This document shows positions 27,391-35,479 of a stretch of 64,000 bases of DNA, piece after piece. Under the pieces are notes generated by a model. The model did not search any database. It saw only the letters and a list, made by a program, of their open reading frames with translations, and was not told where the DNA came from. Source of the stretch: Calditrichia bacterium (GTDB lineage Bacteria; Calditrichota; Calditrichia; RBG-13-44-9; J075). A program made the translations under genes and the position numbers. Location of the stretch: positions 132,128-196,127 of the forward strand of contig JANQQU010000065.1 in the NCBI GenBank assembly GCA_028284905.1, written 5' to 3'. Every line of letters starts with the position of its first letter. The first letter of the stretch is position 1.

Positions 27391-27885
27391 ATGACCGAAG
27401 TAATTGTTTGGGAAGGTTGGGTAGGTGGGCTGGTTATCGGCGCTTACCTCTTATTCCAATGGCTTGTTACCGGTAAAACGCTGGGTGTATCCAGCGGATA
27501 TAATAGTGTTTGCAGTATGGTCAGTAAAACGGATTATTTCCACAAAGGTATTTTTGGAGAAGCAAATAATTGGAAATTATGGTTTATCCTCGGATTGCCG
27601 CTGGGAGGGTTTCTTTCTGCTGTAACGTCTCCTGGTGACGTCGTGATGAGTTTTTCTCTAGGAGAGATGTATGATTCCGTATTTCCGGAAAGTTTATGGG
27701 CAAAAGGGGGTGTCTTGCTATTAGGGGGAATAATGATTGGCTATGGCTCCCGGATGGCCGGCGGCTGCCCCAGCGGACATTCAATTGCTGGTATGTCCAT
27801 GCTAAATCCTCCCAGCATTTTGGCCAGTGTCGGATTTTTTGTTGGGGGAATAATTATGGTTCAGGTCTTATTCGGAATACTTTAA
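27391..27885 (+). CDS. YeeE/YedE-family sulfur-transport membrane protein
   Basis: A 164-residue membrane protein with four or five hydrophobic helices. It carries the family signature GYGSRMAGGCPSGHSIAGMSML, in which the Cys between AGG and PSGH is the conserved residue of YeeE/YedE proteins that pass thiosulfate or sulfane sulfur across the inner membrane. VTGKTLGVSSGYNSVCSMVSK is the other conserved segment. This is the half-size form, paired with the second half encoded next. The ATG at 27391 has an AGGGGAA site and is chosen over an ATG 9 codons upstream without one. It is likely co-transcribed with the gene at 27906 (20 bases apart). Confidence 0.88.
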   Translation: MTEVIVWEGWVGGLVIGAYLLFQWLVTGKTLGVSSGYNSVCSMVSKTDYFHKGIFGEANNWKLWFILGLPLGGFLSAVTSPGDVVMSFSLGEMYDSVFPESLWAKGGVLLLGGIMIGYGSRMAGGCPSGHSIAGMSMLNPPSILASVGFFVGGIIMVQVLFGIL

Positions 27886-27905
27886 TCTCTTGAGGAAATA
27901 AAAAC

Positions 27906-28340
27906 ATGAAAAAATATAGTTTCTTATTATTCGGAACACTTTTTGGGTTTCTGCTGAGCCGGGCAGGAGCGACAACCTACGATTTCTATGCAAAACTATT
28001 TTTATTTGAAGATTTACAGCTTTTATGGATTATTGCAACGGCCGCGACAGTCGGCGCAATTGGTGTATGGCTGTTCAAAAAATTTAAAGTGAAGTCTATG
28101 ATGGATCAGGCACCGGTCGCTTTTATTGGTAAACCTAACAAACCGGATTTAATCCCGGGCTCATTGATCTTCGGGATGGGGTGGGGACTGGCTGGCGCAT
28201 GCCCCGGCACAGTATTAGCCATGCTGGGGGAAGGTAAAATGGGAGCGCTGTTTACCATCGCAGGCATAATTGTTGGAACTTTTCTCTATGGCGTCAGGGT
28301 ATCGGTGCGTCAGAGAAAAGCTGCTCAGGGAAACGCTTAA
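27906..28340 (+). CDS. YeeE/YedE-like second half (DUF6691-type) membrane protein
   Basis: A 144-residue membrane protein that completes the two-gene YeeE/YedE sulfur transporter. FLLFGTLFGFLLSRAGATTYDFYAKLFLFEDLQLLWIIATA and PDLIPGSLIFGMGWGLAGACPGTVLAMLGEG are characteristic, with the conserved Cys in GACPGT. Pairs like this are commonly found beside ArsR regulators and sulfur-metabolising enzymes. It follows the first half by 20 bases with a TTGAGGAAA site. It converges on the ArsR gene, whose stop is 22 bases away; no clear terminator hairpin is visible in that gap. Confidence 0.86.
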   Translation: MKKYSFLLFGTLFGFLLSRAGATTYDFYAKLFLFEDLQLLWIIATAATVGAIGVWLFKKFKVKSMMDQAPVAFIGKPNKPDLIPGSLIFGMGWGLAGACPGTVLAMLGEGKMGALFTIAGIIVGTFLYGVRVSVRQRKAAQGNA

Positions 28341-28362
28341 ATTTGTAAAAGATATTGCAACT

Positions 28363-28695
28363 TTATTCCTGGAGAAGCTTTTGATTTTCACTGGCTTCTT
28401 CCAGGATGCGACCGCAAACCAATGTACATAATTCGTTAATCGTCGGATCCGAGATAGAATAATAAGCCAGGAGACCGTCTTTTCTTCGGCTGAGAATCCC
28501 CTCCCGGGCCATCAGGGTTAGATGCTTACTAACATTCGCCTGACTATGGCCGGTTGCTTCAACCAATTCACTCACGCTTAATTCATGATTTACTTGTAAC
28601 TGATTTATTAACTGCAGCCGAATAGGTTCGCTTAATATCTTAAACCGTTGGGCAACTTTCGTTAACATTGGTACAGATAGGTATGTATTCCCCAT
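28363..28695 (-). CDS. ArsR-family transcriptional regulator
   Basis: A 110-residue winged-helix repressor: FKILSEPIRLQLINQL, SVSELVEATGHSQANVSKHLTLMAREGILSRRKDGLLAYYSI (DNA-recognition helix and wing) and a C-terminal helix INELCTLVCGRILEEA. The only cysteines are C90 and C94 in the last helix; the N-terminal Cys of BigR/SqrR persulfide sensors is missing, so if it senses sulfur it must do so with this close pair, perhaps between subunits. The adjacent YeeE/YedE genes suggest a sulfur or thiol signal. The start at 28695 has an AGGGG site. A perfect inverted repeat lies 22 bases upstream. Confidence 0.9.
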   Translation of the reverse strand: MGNTYLSVPMLTKVAQRFKILSEPIRLQLINQLQVNHELSVSELVEATGHSQANVSKHLTLMAREGILSRRKDGLLAYYSISDPTINELCTLVCGRILEEASENQKLLQE

Positions 28696-28716
28696 TTTTA
28701 CCCCTTTTGTATTTTA

Positions 28717-28744
28717 CTTAATTAAAAATATAAAACTAATTAAG
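28717..28744. promoter_or_regulatory. candidate ArsR operator (8-12-8 inverted repeat)
   Basis: CTTAATTA at 28717-28724 and its exact inverse TAATTAAG at 28737-28744 are separated by 12 AT-rich bases, 22 to 49 bases upstream of the ArsR start codon. AT-rich dyads of this size and position are typical of ArsR-type operators that overlap their own promoter. No matching copy was seen upstream of the YeeE-like genes, so regulation of those is only guessed from proximity. Confidence 0.5.
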
Positions 28745-29110
28745 ACCAATTGGTATTGATTTTTATTCTAATATATACTAATACAGTTTAAATAGAATTT
28801 ACCCTGCAGGTGATATTAAAGATTAGCAGTTAACGAGTTCTGAAATCTTGCAATATGGATTGTAATAAATCCTGTTTTATTTGGTAAAGTTTCTATTTGC
28901 TAAGAATTAGCGAAAATACTATACTTTATTTTGGAATTATTCCTTTGGATCCGGCTTGTTTTCGTCCTGAAAATATGAATGCTACTGCAACTCCTTCCTA
29001 TGCCTGTTGTTGATTTCTGAATAAATAGCAGTTTTTTGCCAGAAGACCGCATATCCGATTTTAAATAAACCCTAATGCCTGAAAAGTTTAATTATTAGTC
29101 GGAGTTTAAC
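28745..29110 (+). other. intergenic region between arsR and the YCF48-like gene
   Basis: This AT-rich stretch between divergent genes holds no supportable reading frame. A TAATATATACTAATA segment near 28770 is partly self-complementary. The promoter of the secreted propeller protein must lie here, but I could not identify it with confidence. Confidence 0.5.
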
Positions 29111-31261
29111 ATGAAACTAATAGTGGCTATTATTCTTGTTGTTCTATGTATTTCCTGTCTCAACGCCCAGTCGCAATGGCTTTGGCAAAACCCTCAACCG
29201 CAAGGGAACCCGATTCAGGATATTTCCTTTGTTGACGCGCAGCATGGCTGGGCAGTTGCCCAACCGCAGACGATTCTGCGCACAACAGATGGTGGGATTA
29301 GCTGGGAAACAAGCACGCTGGATTCACAATATACCTTTAGTGCCCTGCACTTCAGCGATGACCGGAATGGTTGGATCGCAGCCAGATTGCCACAACAATC
29401 ATTAGTATTACACACTAGCGACGGCGGGCAAAGCTGGGTTGAACAAGCTACAACCAGCAGCAATCCCTTTAATGATATCTTTTTCCTCGATAGTCTAAAA
29501 GGCTGGATCGCCGGACAACGATCATACTACACTAGCGATGGTGGAAGCAACTGGATTGAAATTACCGGCCTCCCCTCCGGAACATTAAATAGTGTATTTT
29601 TTCATAACGAGATGACCGGTTGGCTGGCCGGCAGAAGCGGCCTGATTTTCCGCACGACTGATGGTGGGGCGAGTTGGGACAATTTCAGCGTCAATGCCGC
29701 TTACCGTTTCCATAAAGTATACTTTGTTGATGACCAAATCGGTTGGTTGGTGGGACGCGGCGGAGGGATTACCGATATCATCCGCAAGAGTACTGATGGC
29801 GGGGAAACCTGGGTTACCCAGGACAGCGCCAGCACTTTCGAACTGTATGATGTACAATTTATCAGCGATCAAATCGGCTGGACTTCCGGTTTTACCGGCG
29901 CGCTGCTTTATACCAGCGATGGAGGACAAAATTGGGAAAGTCAGGATCCAGGCACTTTACGAGAATTATTTGCCCTGCATTTTTTTGATGACCAGCGGGG
30001 GATCCTCTTCGGGGAAGCGGGCAGAATTATCGAAACACTGGATGGCGGGCAAAACTGGACGCGCCTAAGCAGTGGGCGAACGAACGACCTTGTTTCCGTG
30101 GATTTTATCGATACGGAACTCGGTTGGGCAGTGGGAGAAGAAGGCACGATTATTCATACCAGTGACGGTGGCAATAATTGGGAAACACAAATCAGCAATT
30201 CCGCCCAGTTTCTCACCGGAGTTTCATTTGTCGATGCCAATAATGGTTGGGTTTCTGGCTTTGGAGAAACGATTTTACGAACGACAGATGGCGGGCAAAA
30301 CTGGGAAGCACAGGATGCCGGAACCACCGGATTATTTTACGACGTTTTTTTCGTTGATGATCAAATCGGTTGGCTGGCCGGCTCTTTTGCCCGGGTATTG
30401 CGTACCACCGATGGTGGAGAGAACTGGGCGTTGCAACTGGATCCCGGCAGGTTAGACCCAGCCCGTGAGCTGTTCTTTCTGGATGATCAAACCGGCTGGG
30501 CAGTCTGGTCGCGGGGGAGTTCTTTTAGTGCCGGAGGATTATATCATACGACTGATGGGGGAATTACTTGGAACGAAATTTATACCAGTAGTGGGCATGG
30601 GCTGCAGTCAGTATATTTTTTCGATGAACAGACCGGCTGGCTGGCCGGCTATAGTGATGACGTCGGGGATTTACTCCATACCACCGATGGAGGGACAACC
30701 TGGACAGATGTCAGTCTGGAACCGGATAATTTTTTTCCATATCAGTCAATTCATTTCAGTGATGCTCTAAATGGTGCGGTATGTGGCGATAATGGTTCTA
30801 TCTGGCGGACGAGCGATGGCGGCGTGAACTGGTTCCGGGAAAATAGCGGCACGGACAATCAGTTTCAGAGAGTTATATTCCCGACAGCACAGTGTGGCTG
30901 GGTTGTCGGGCAAAATGGGGCGGTGCTTCATCTCGGTGATTGCGAAATTACCAGTATTGCCGAAAATGATGAAGAGATTGTTGATGATTACCACTTGGCA
31001 CCCAATTACCCCAATCCGTTTAATCCGGCAACAACGATTCGCTACACTTTACCAAAGGCTTCTCCGGTCATTCTAAAAATATATGATTTACTGGGGCGGG
31101 AGGTGCGTCGCCTGGTTGCCACGCAGCAGAGCGCCGGCGCTCAGTCTGTGGTTTGGGACGGCCGCAATAATAACGGATTTATTGTCAGCAGTGGCATTTA
31201 CATTTACCGCCTGCAAGCGGGCGAATTTAGCGAAAGCCGGAAAATGGTATTTTTGAGATAA
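29111..31261 (+). CDS. secreted YCF48-type beta-propeller protein with type IX-like sorting domain
   Basis: A 716-residue secreted protein. A signal peptide (residues 1-19, LIVAIILVVLCISCLNAQ) is followed by about thirteen repeats of the form xGWxxGxxGxIxxTxDGGxxWxxQ, typical of YCF48/BNR-like seven-bladed propellers; there are enough for two propellers. The last 85 residues contain NYPNPFNPATTIRYTLP, KIYDLLGREVRRLV and SGIYIYRLQAGEFSESRKMVFLR, the FlgD-Ig-like C-terminal sorting signal of type IX secretion. It is predicted to be surface-attached or released; the binding partner is unknown. The ATG at 29111 has a GGAG site. Confidence 0.88.
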   Translation: MKLIVAIILVVLCISCLNAQSQWLWQNPQPQGNPIQDISFVDAQHGWAVAQPQTILRTTDGGISWETSTLDSQYTFSALHFSDDRNGWIAARLPQQSLVLHTSDGGQSWVEQATTSSNPFNDIFFLDSLKGWIAGQRSYYTSDGGSNWIEITGLPSGTLNSVFFHNEMTGWLAGRSGLIFRTTDGGASWDNFSVNAAYRFHKVYFVDDQIGWLVGRGGGITDIIRKSTDGGETWVTQDSASTFELYDVQFISDQIGWTSGFTGALLYTSDGGQNWESQDPGTLRELFALHFFDDQRGILFGEAGRIIETLDGGQNWTRLSSGRTNDLVSVDFIDTELGWAVGEEGTIIHTSDGGNNWETQISNSAQFLTGVSFVDANNGWVSGFGETILRTTDGGQNWEAQDAGTTGLFYDVFFVDDQIGWLAGSFARVLRTTDGGENWALQLDPGRLDPARELFFLDDQTGWAVWSRGSSFSAGGLYHTTDGGITWNEIYTSSGHGLQSVYFFDEQTGWLAGYSDDVGDLLHTTDGGTTWTDVSLEPDNFFPYQSIHFSDALNGAVCGDNGSIWRTSDGGVNWFRENSGTDNQFQRVIFPTAQCGWVVGQNGAVLHLGDCEITSIAENDEEIVDDYHLAPNYPNPFNPATTIRYTLPKASPVILKIYDLLGREVRRLVATQQSAGAQSVVWDGRNNNGFIVSSGIYIYRLQAGEFSESRKMVFLR

Positions 31262-31320
31262 ACATTCATTCCAGGCAGGTGGGCCGGGTAAAATGGGGAG
31301 ATTAGGAAAAGCGAATGTCC

Positions 31321-31442
31321 AATGTCCAATATTCAATATTCAATATTGAATTTCGAAGTTTAGAAGCATCGTTACTTCAATAACCTAAATCCTTTTGACT
31401 TTAACTTGGGAGTTGGAAATTGAAAATTGGATATTGGACATT
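31321..31442. repeat. intergenic inverted repeat of CAATATT-type motifs
   Basis: The left arm (31321-31354) reiterates short blocks like CCAATATTCAATATT, and the right arm (31416-31442) is its imperfect inverse, ending in TTGGACATT. They lie in the gap between the convergent propeller and acetyltransferase genes. The structure resembles the other long-armed inverted repeats at gene ends in this window and could act as a bidirectional transcription stop, although no U-run is present. Confidence 0.65.
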
Positions 31443-31453
31443 TAATGTATTCT

Positions 31454-31981
31454 CTAGTCTTCAAACTGCTCCCGGCGTAAAATCATCATCTCAGCCGGAC
31501 CATCCGGTGTTGTAATCAGCCCAATCTTGCGAAATCCCACCTTCTGATAGCAGCGAATCGCGCGTTTATTTTCCGGGTGTGGATCAACGCGAATTTCCTT
31601 TATTTGAGCATCTTTCAACAGAAATTCCACGAATTGGCTGATCATTGCGGTGCCGATGCCTTGATTCAGGCTTTTCTCGTCCGCCAGGAACTGATCGATA
31701 CCGAGCACGCCGGGACCGGGCTCGTCCGGCCACCAATCATGTTTTTCTGCCGCAACATGATAGTACTGAATATATCCTGCCGGCACTTTGTTTAAGCAGA
31801 CGATAAAAGGGGCTGCAGCATCGGCGCTATGTATTTTCGGCAGGTAATTGTTCCGAACATCATCCACAGATTGCTCTCCATCCCACCACTCTTTCAAGTG
31901 AGGGCGATTTAACCAATCGAAGAGCAGTGGCAAATCTTTCTCTCTCAACGGGCGAAAGTCCAGGTGAAAACTGTTTGTCAT
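31454..31981 (-). CDS. GNAT acetyltransferase resembling aminoglycoside 6'-N-acetyltransferase AAC(6')
   Basis: A 175-residue GNAT enzyme whose C-terminal half closely matches AAC(6')-I proteins: GIDQFLADEKSLNQGIGTAMISQFVEFLL (acetyl-CoA loop with the Q/GxGxA pattern), IRVDPHPENKRAIRCYQKVGF and GLITTPDGPAEMM. The N-terminal FDWLNRPHLKEWWDGEQS also fits. AAC(6') enzymes N-acetylate kanamycin-class aminoglycosides; a chromosomal homolog in an environmental genome may acetylate another amine. The start at 31981 has a GGGAG site. It stands alone, with no resistance genes or mobile element beside it. Confidence 0.78.
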   Translation of the reverse strand: MTNSFHLDFRPLREKDLPLLFDWLNRPHLKEWWDGEQSVDDVRNNYLPKIHSADAAAPFIVCLNKVPAGYIQYYHVAAEKHDWWPDEPGPGVLGIDQFLADEKSLNQGIGTAMISQFVEFLLKDAQIKEIRVDPHPENKRAIRCYQKVGFRKIGLITTPDGPAEMMILRREQFED

Positions 31982-32064
31982 AACTCCCGGCCTTTATGCT
32001 ATTACTTGAAATTTATGGATCTCCGACATATTTTGTGATTAAGTATTATTTTTAGCATCTTTTA

Positions 32065-32263
32065 TGTAACCCTTTCAGGGTAGCGTTTTTTTGATTTTTA
32101 ACCCTGGGCTTAAAAGACCATTAGCCCAGGGTTAAAATCTGTAACCGGTTCTCCCTTTGGGGCTTTGCGGTAGTAATACGCCGAAGGCGTTACAGATCTC
32201 AACCGGGGGCGACCTCTCGCCCCCGGTTGAGACAACTTTTTTACTAACCCTGAAGGGGTTACA
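32065..32263. repeat. composite palindromic repeat element (several nested hairpins)
   Basis: About 200 bases built of palindromes. The outer boundary is an imperfect inverted pair, 32065-32083 with 32244-32263 (TGTAACCC...CAGGGT type). Inside are a perfect 15-bp stem 32096-32110 with 32123-32137, an ACGCC-GAA-GGCGT hairpin at 32178-32190, and a perfect 16-bp stem 32197-32212 with 32217-32232 closed by a 4-base loop. The block occupies the gap between the acetyltransferase and DUF6702 genes. Similar modules are common as dispersed, non-coding repeats in Bacteroidota and related phyla. A 64-codon frame across it is a shadow. Confidence 0.75.
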
Positions 32264-32329
32264 GAATCTTTTATCTTAAATATTGCCAATAAATACATGT
32301 TCACAAAAGATGTCAGAGGTCCAAATTCA

Positions 32330-32845
32330 TTAAAATGTTAATATACCGGAAGTTTCTCCCCGGTCTAAGAGAAGGCTCTTTTTCCGTTTTCCCACGGCAA
32401 CGTGGATGATGTTTTGCTGTGTCTCAAACGATTCCAGAAAAATGCGGCTACTGAGCTTTAATTCGTTAAGAACCGGTACTTCAGTTATTTCCAGGTAACA
32501 CCAGGTTGCATCAATATCTACTTCCTTACCAAGATATTGCCAGGCTTGCCGTTTCCCTTCGACATCGATGGATAAATGCTTAACAATATAAGCCGAGATG
32601 AGCGAATCTGCGCTTTCAACTTCTTTTTCTGTGCCGAGGTAAAGTTCTTCGGCGTCATTTCCTATCAGTGCACTCTCCAGGTCGTCAGTAAAAAGTTTGA
32701 GGGTAATTTCCAGAGAATTGGTATCGCTATTGTAGTCGATCTGGCAAACGGAAACATAAAAGGGGTGCGCTACTACGTTAGAGAATAAAAATAACCAACA
32801 GCCCATATAGAAAATAAGTGCAGGAAAATTAAGCGTGCTCTTCAT
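32330..32845 (-). CDS. DUF6702-family secreted protein
   Basis: A 171-residue protein with a signal peptide (ALIFYMGCWLFLFSNVVA) followed at once by the diagnostic HPFYVSVCQIDYNSDTNSLEITLKLFTDDLESAL of DUF6702. FLESFETQQNIIHVAVGKRKKSLLLDRG is the conserved end. Function is unknown. In Bacteroidota and relatives this family is regularly adjacent to an M1-type metallopeptidase, as it is here (divergent, 140 bases apart), which suggests a shared regulation or partnership. The start at 32845 has an AGG-containing site. Confidence 0.85.
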   Translation of the reverse strand: MKSTLNFPALIFYMGCWLFLFSNVVAHPFYVSVCQIDYNSDTNSLEITLKLFTDDLESALIGNDAEELYLGTEKEVESADSLISAYIVKHLSIDVEGKRQAWQYLGKEVDIDATWCYLEITEVPVLNELKLSSRIFLESFETQQNIIHVAVGKRKKSLLLDRGETSGILTF

Positions 32846-32985
32846 TATTTACCTGGTTTAGTGTATACTAATTACCTGGCGGCAGCGCCGCAATGCTTGA
32901 TTCGCGGCGGTTCTCCGCTCTTTTCAGTGGTACAATCAACCAATAAAATTTGTAATCCACCACAAATAATTTATGGAGACATCAA

Positions 32986-35364
32986 TTGAAGTTATCGCAT
33001 ATCGGTTTGATGATTGTAGCAATTCTGGCTTTTACAATTTTACCAACTTCCCTGGAAGCGCAGCAAAAAGGTTCGGATGAACGGGAAAACGTCAACCGAA
33101 ATAAGTTTCGACAGCTGGAGCAGGATTTGCCCACGCCGAATGCATACCGCAACGCTGCCGGTGCACCGGGGCATGAATATTGGCAGCAGCGGGCAGATTA
33201 CGATATTGAACTGGAATTGGATGATGACAACCAGCGTATCTATGGTAGTGAAACCATCACTTATCATAATAACTCACCAGACGTTTTGAATTATCTTTGG
33301 GTGCAGTTGGACCAGAATGTTCGCGCTAAAGATTCGGATAGTTATCTTACTAAAACCATGGAGATTAGCGACAGTATCAGCTTCAAGGATTTCAGCAAGC
33401 TCCATCTCGATTTTGATGGTGGGTTTAAGATCGATCATGTTAAGGATGGAAATGATCAGGATCTCAATTACGTCATTAACAAGACGATGATGCGCATCGA
33501 TTTACCGGTGCCGATGCAACCCAATGCCACTTTTTCGTTCAAAGTGAAATGGTGGTATAACATTAATGATCGCATGAAGATGGGCGGCCGTTCCGGCTAT
33601 GAATATTTCCCTGAGGATGATAATTATATTTATGCCATTGCCCAATTTTACCCGCGAATGGCGATGTATAATGAAGTGTATGGCTGGCAGAACAAGCAAT
33701 TTCTTGGCCGTGGAGAATTCACTCTGGTTTTTGGTGATTACAAAGTAAGCATCACGGCGCCGGCCGATCATGTGATTACTGCTACCGGCGAACTGCAAAA
33801 CCCGGACGATGTGCTTACGAATGAGCAAATGTCCCGTTTCCGGAAAGCGAAGACGTCCGATGAACCGGTGTTGATTATTACCGAAAATGAAGCACGCCGG
33901 AATGAGTCTTCCCGCAGTAAATCGAAAAAGACCTGGGTCTTCCATGCGGAAAACGTGCGAGATTTCGGCTGGGCCAGTTCCCGCAAATTTATTTGGGATG
34001 CGATGGGCGTAACTTTCGGAGAGCGCACCGTGCTGGCAATGTCGCTTTACCCGAAAGAAGGCAACCCGCTCTGGGAGCAATATTCGACCCGCACTGTTGC
34101 GCATACACTACGTATTTTTTCCCGTCATACTTTTGACTATCCTTATCCGGTAGCGATTTCCGTGCATACAAAAAAGATCGGCATGGAATACCCGATGATC
34201 TGCTTCAACTTCGGGCGCCCGGAAAAAGATGGCACTTATTCTGAACGCACTAAATATCGGATGATCGGGGTAATTATTCACGAGGTTGGCCATAACTATT
34301 TTCCGATGATTGTTAATTCCGATGAGCGGCAGTGGACCTGGATGGATGAAGGATTAAACTCTTTCGTACAATACCTGACGGAAAAAGAATGGGATCGGGA
34401 TTATCCTTCCCGGCGCGGCCCGAGTTATAAGATTACCGATTATATGAAAGGCGATAAGAAGAGGCTTTCGCCGATTATGTCTAATTCGGAAACGATCCAT
34501 CAGTTTGGTAATAATTCCTATGCAAAACCAGCCGCTGCATTAAACATTCTCCGCGAGACGGTGCTGGGACGGGAACTGTTCGATTTTGCTTTTAAAGAAT
34601 ACTCGCAACGCTGGATGTTTAAGCATCCTACCCCGGCCGATTTTTTCCGCACAATGGAAGATGCTTCCGGCGTAGATCTCGACTGGTTCTGGCGCGGCTG
34701 GTTTTACACAACGGATCATGTCGATATGTCCATTGATGCGGTAAACTGGTTTAAAGTGGATACCCGCAATCCCGACCAGGAAAAACCGCTGGCCCGTATT
34801 GAAGATGAGCGGACTGCTAATTTCATCACCGATCTTCGCAATAAGGAAGATATTCCTGAAACCGTTGTGGAGAAAGACCCGGCTACCCGCGATTTTTACA
34901 ATGAGTATGACGAATATAACGTAAACAATGCAGACCGGATGGATTTTCAGAAGTATAATAGCAAGCTTGCCGGCGAAGATCGGCAGTTACTCAGTAAAAA
35001 ATACAATTATTACGAGGTGCGTTTTTCCAATATCGGCGGACTGGTAATGCCGATAATCCTGGAAATTGAATATGACGACGGCAGTAAGGAGCTGATGCAC
35101 ATCCCCGCGGAAATTTGGCGCTACAATAATAATGAGGTCCGGAAAGTGCTGGTGAATGAAAAAGAGATCCGCAGCATCGCTCTGGATCCTTTCCTGGAAA
35201 CCGCCGATACTGATATGAGCAATAATTACTGGCCACCCCGGCCACAACCGACGCGTTTTAAGCTCTTCAAGGAAAAGAAAGAAAAAGAGAACAAAATGCA
35301 ACGGGAAAAGCGAGCGAAGAAAATTTCCCCAAAGGATATTGAGGCGCGATTACGGAAAGAGTGA
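32986..35364 (+). CDS. secreted M1-family metallopeptidase (aminopeptidase N-like)
   Basis: A 792-residue zinc peptidase. A signal peptide (GLMIVAILAFTILPTSLEAQ) precedes the N-terminal beta domain. The catalytic domain has HEVGHN at 432-437 and E455 in WMDEGLNSF, giving the HExxH-x18-E zinc site of M1; KIGMEYPMI replaces the GxMEN motif. The C-terminal part is longer than simple M1 enzymes and ends in a very basic tail. It is predicted to digest peptides in the periplasm or outside. Start: TTG at 32986 with a GGAG site 8 bases upstream and no in-frame ATG before the signal core. It is divergent from the DUF6702 gene. Confidence 0.88.
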   Translation: MKLSHIGLMIVAILAFTILPTSLEAQQKGSDERENVNRNKFRQLEQDLPTPNAYRNAAGAPGHEYWQQRADYDIELELDDDNQRIYGSETITYHNNSPDVLNYLWVQLDQNVRAKDSDSYLTKTMEISDSISFKDFSKLHLDFDGGFKIDHVKDGNDQDLNYVINKTMMRIDLPVPMQPNATFSFKVKWWYNINDRMKMGGRSGYEYFPEDDNYIYAIAQFYPRMAMYNEVYGWQNKQFLGRGEFTLVFGDYKVSITAPADHVITATGELQNPDDVLTNEQMSRFRKAKTSDEPVLIITENEARRNESSRSKSKKTWVFHAENVRDFGWASSRKFIWDAMGVTFGERTVLAMSLYPKEGNPLWEQYSTRTVAHTLRIFSRHTFDYPYPVAISVHTKKIGMEYPMICFNFGRPEKDGTYSERTKYRMIGVIIHEVGHNYFPMIVNSDERQWTWMDEGLNSFVQYLTEKEWDRDYPSRRGPSYKITDYMKGDKKRLSPIMSNSETIHQFGNNSYAKPAAALNILRETVLGRELFDFAFKEYSQRWMFKHPTPADFFRTMEDASGVDLDWFWRGWFYTTDHVDMSIDAVNWFKVDTRNPDQEKPLARIEDERTANFITDLRNKEDIPETVVEKDPATRDFYNEYDEYNVNNADRMDFQKYNSKLAGEDRQLLSKKYNYYEVRFSNIGGLVMPIILEIEYDDGSKELMHIPAEIWRYNNNEVRKVLVNEKEIRSIALDPFLETADTDMSNNYWPPRPQPTRFKLFKEKKEKENKMQREKRAKKISPKDIEARLRKE

Positions 35365-35372
35365 ACAGTTGA

Positions 35373-35459
35373 CAGTTATCAGTGAACAGTTATCAGTTTA
35401 CAGTGATCAAAAACTACTACAATCATGAATGTTTTATGATAACTGTTCACTGATAACTG
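35373..35459. repeat. perfect 23-bp inverted repeat with TTATCAGTGAACAG motifs
   Basis: The arms 35373-35395 and 35437-35459 are exact inverses, 41 bases apart, and each arm contains reiterated CAGTTATCAGT blocks. They fill the 115-base gap between the peptidase and methyltransferase genes. Such a structure would form a strong cruciform or RNA hairpin, and may limit read-through, but no T-tract follows. Confidence 0.75.
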
Positions 35460-35479
35460 ATAACTGCAAAGGAGTATGA

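Noticed and set aside
32110-32304. 64-codon frame across the composite palindrome
   Set aside because: It is a translation of the hairpins and boundary repeats, not of a protein.
33502-34104. 200-codon minus-strand frame opposite the M1 peptidase
   Set aside because: The plus-strand gene has clear catalytic motifs and signal peptide; the antisense translation has no recognisable pattern.
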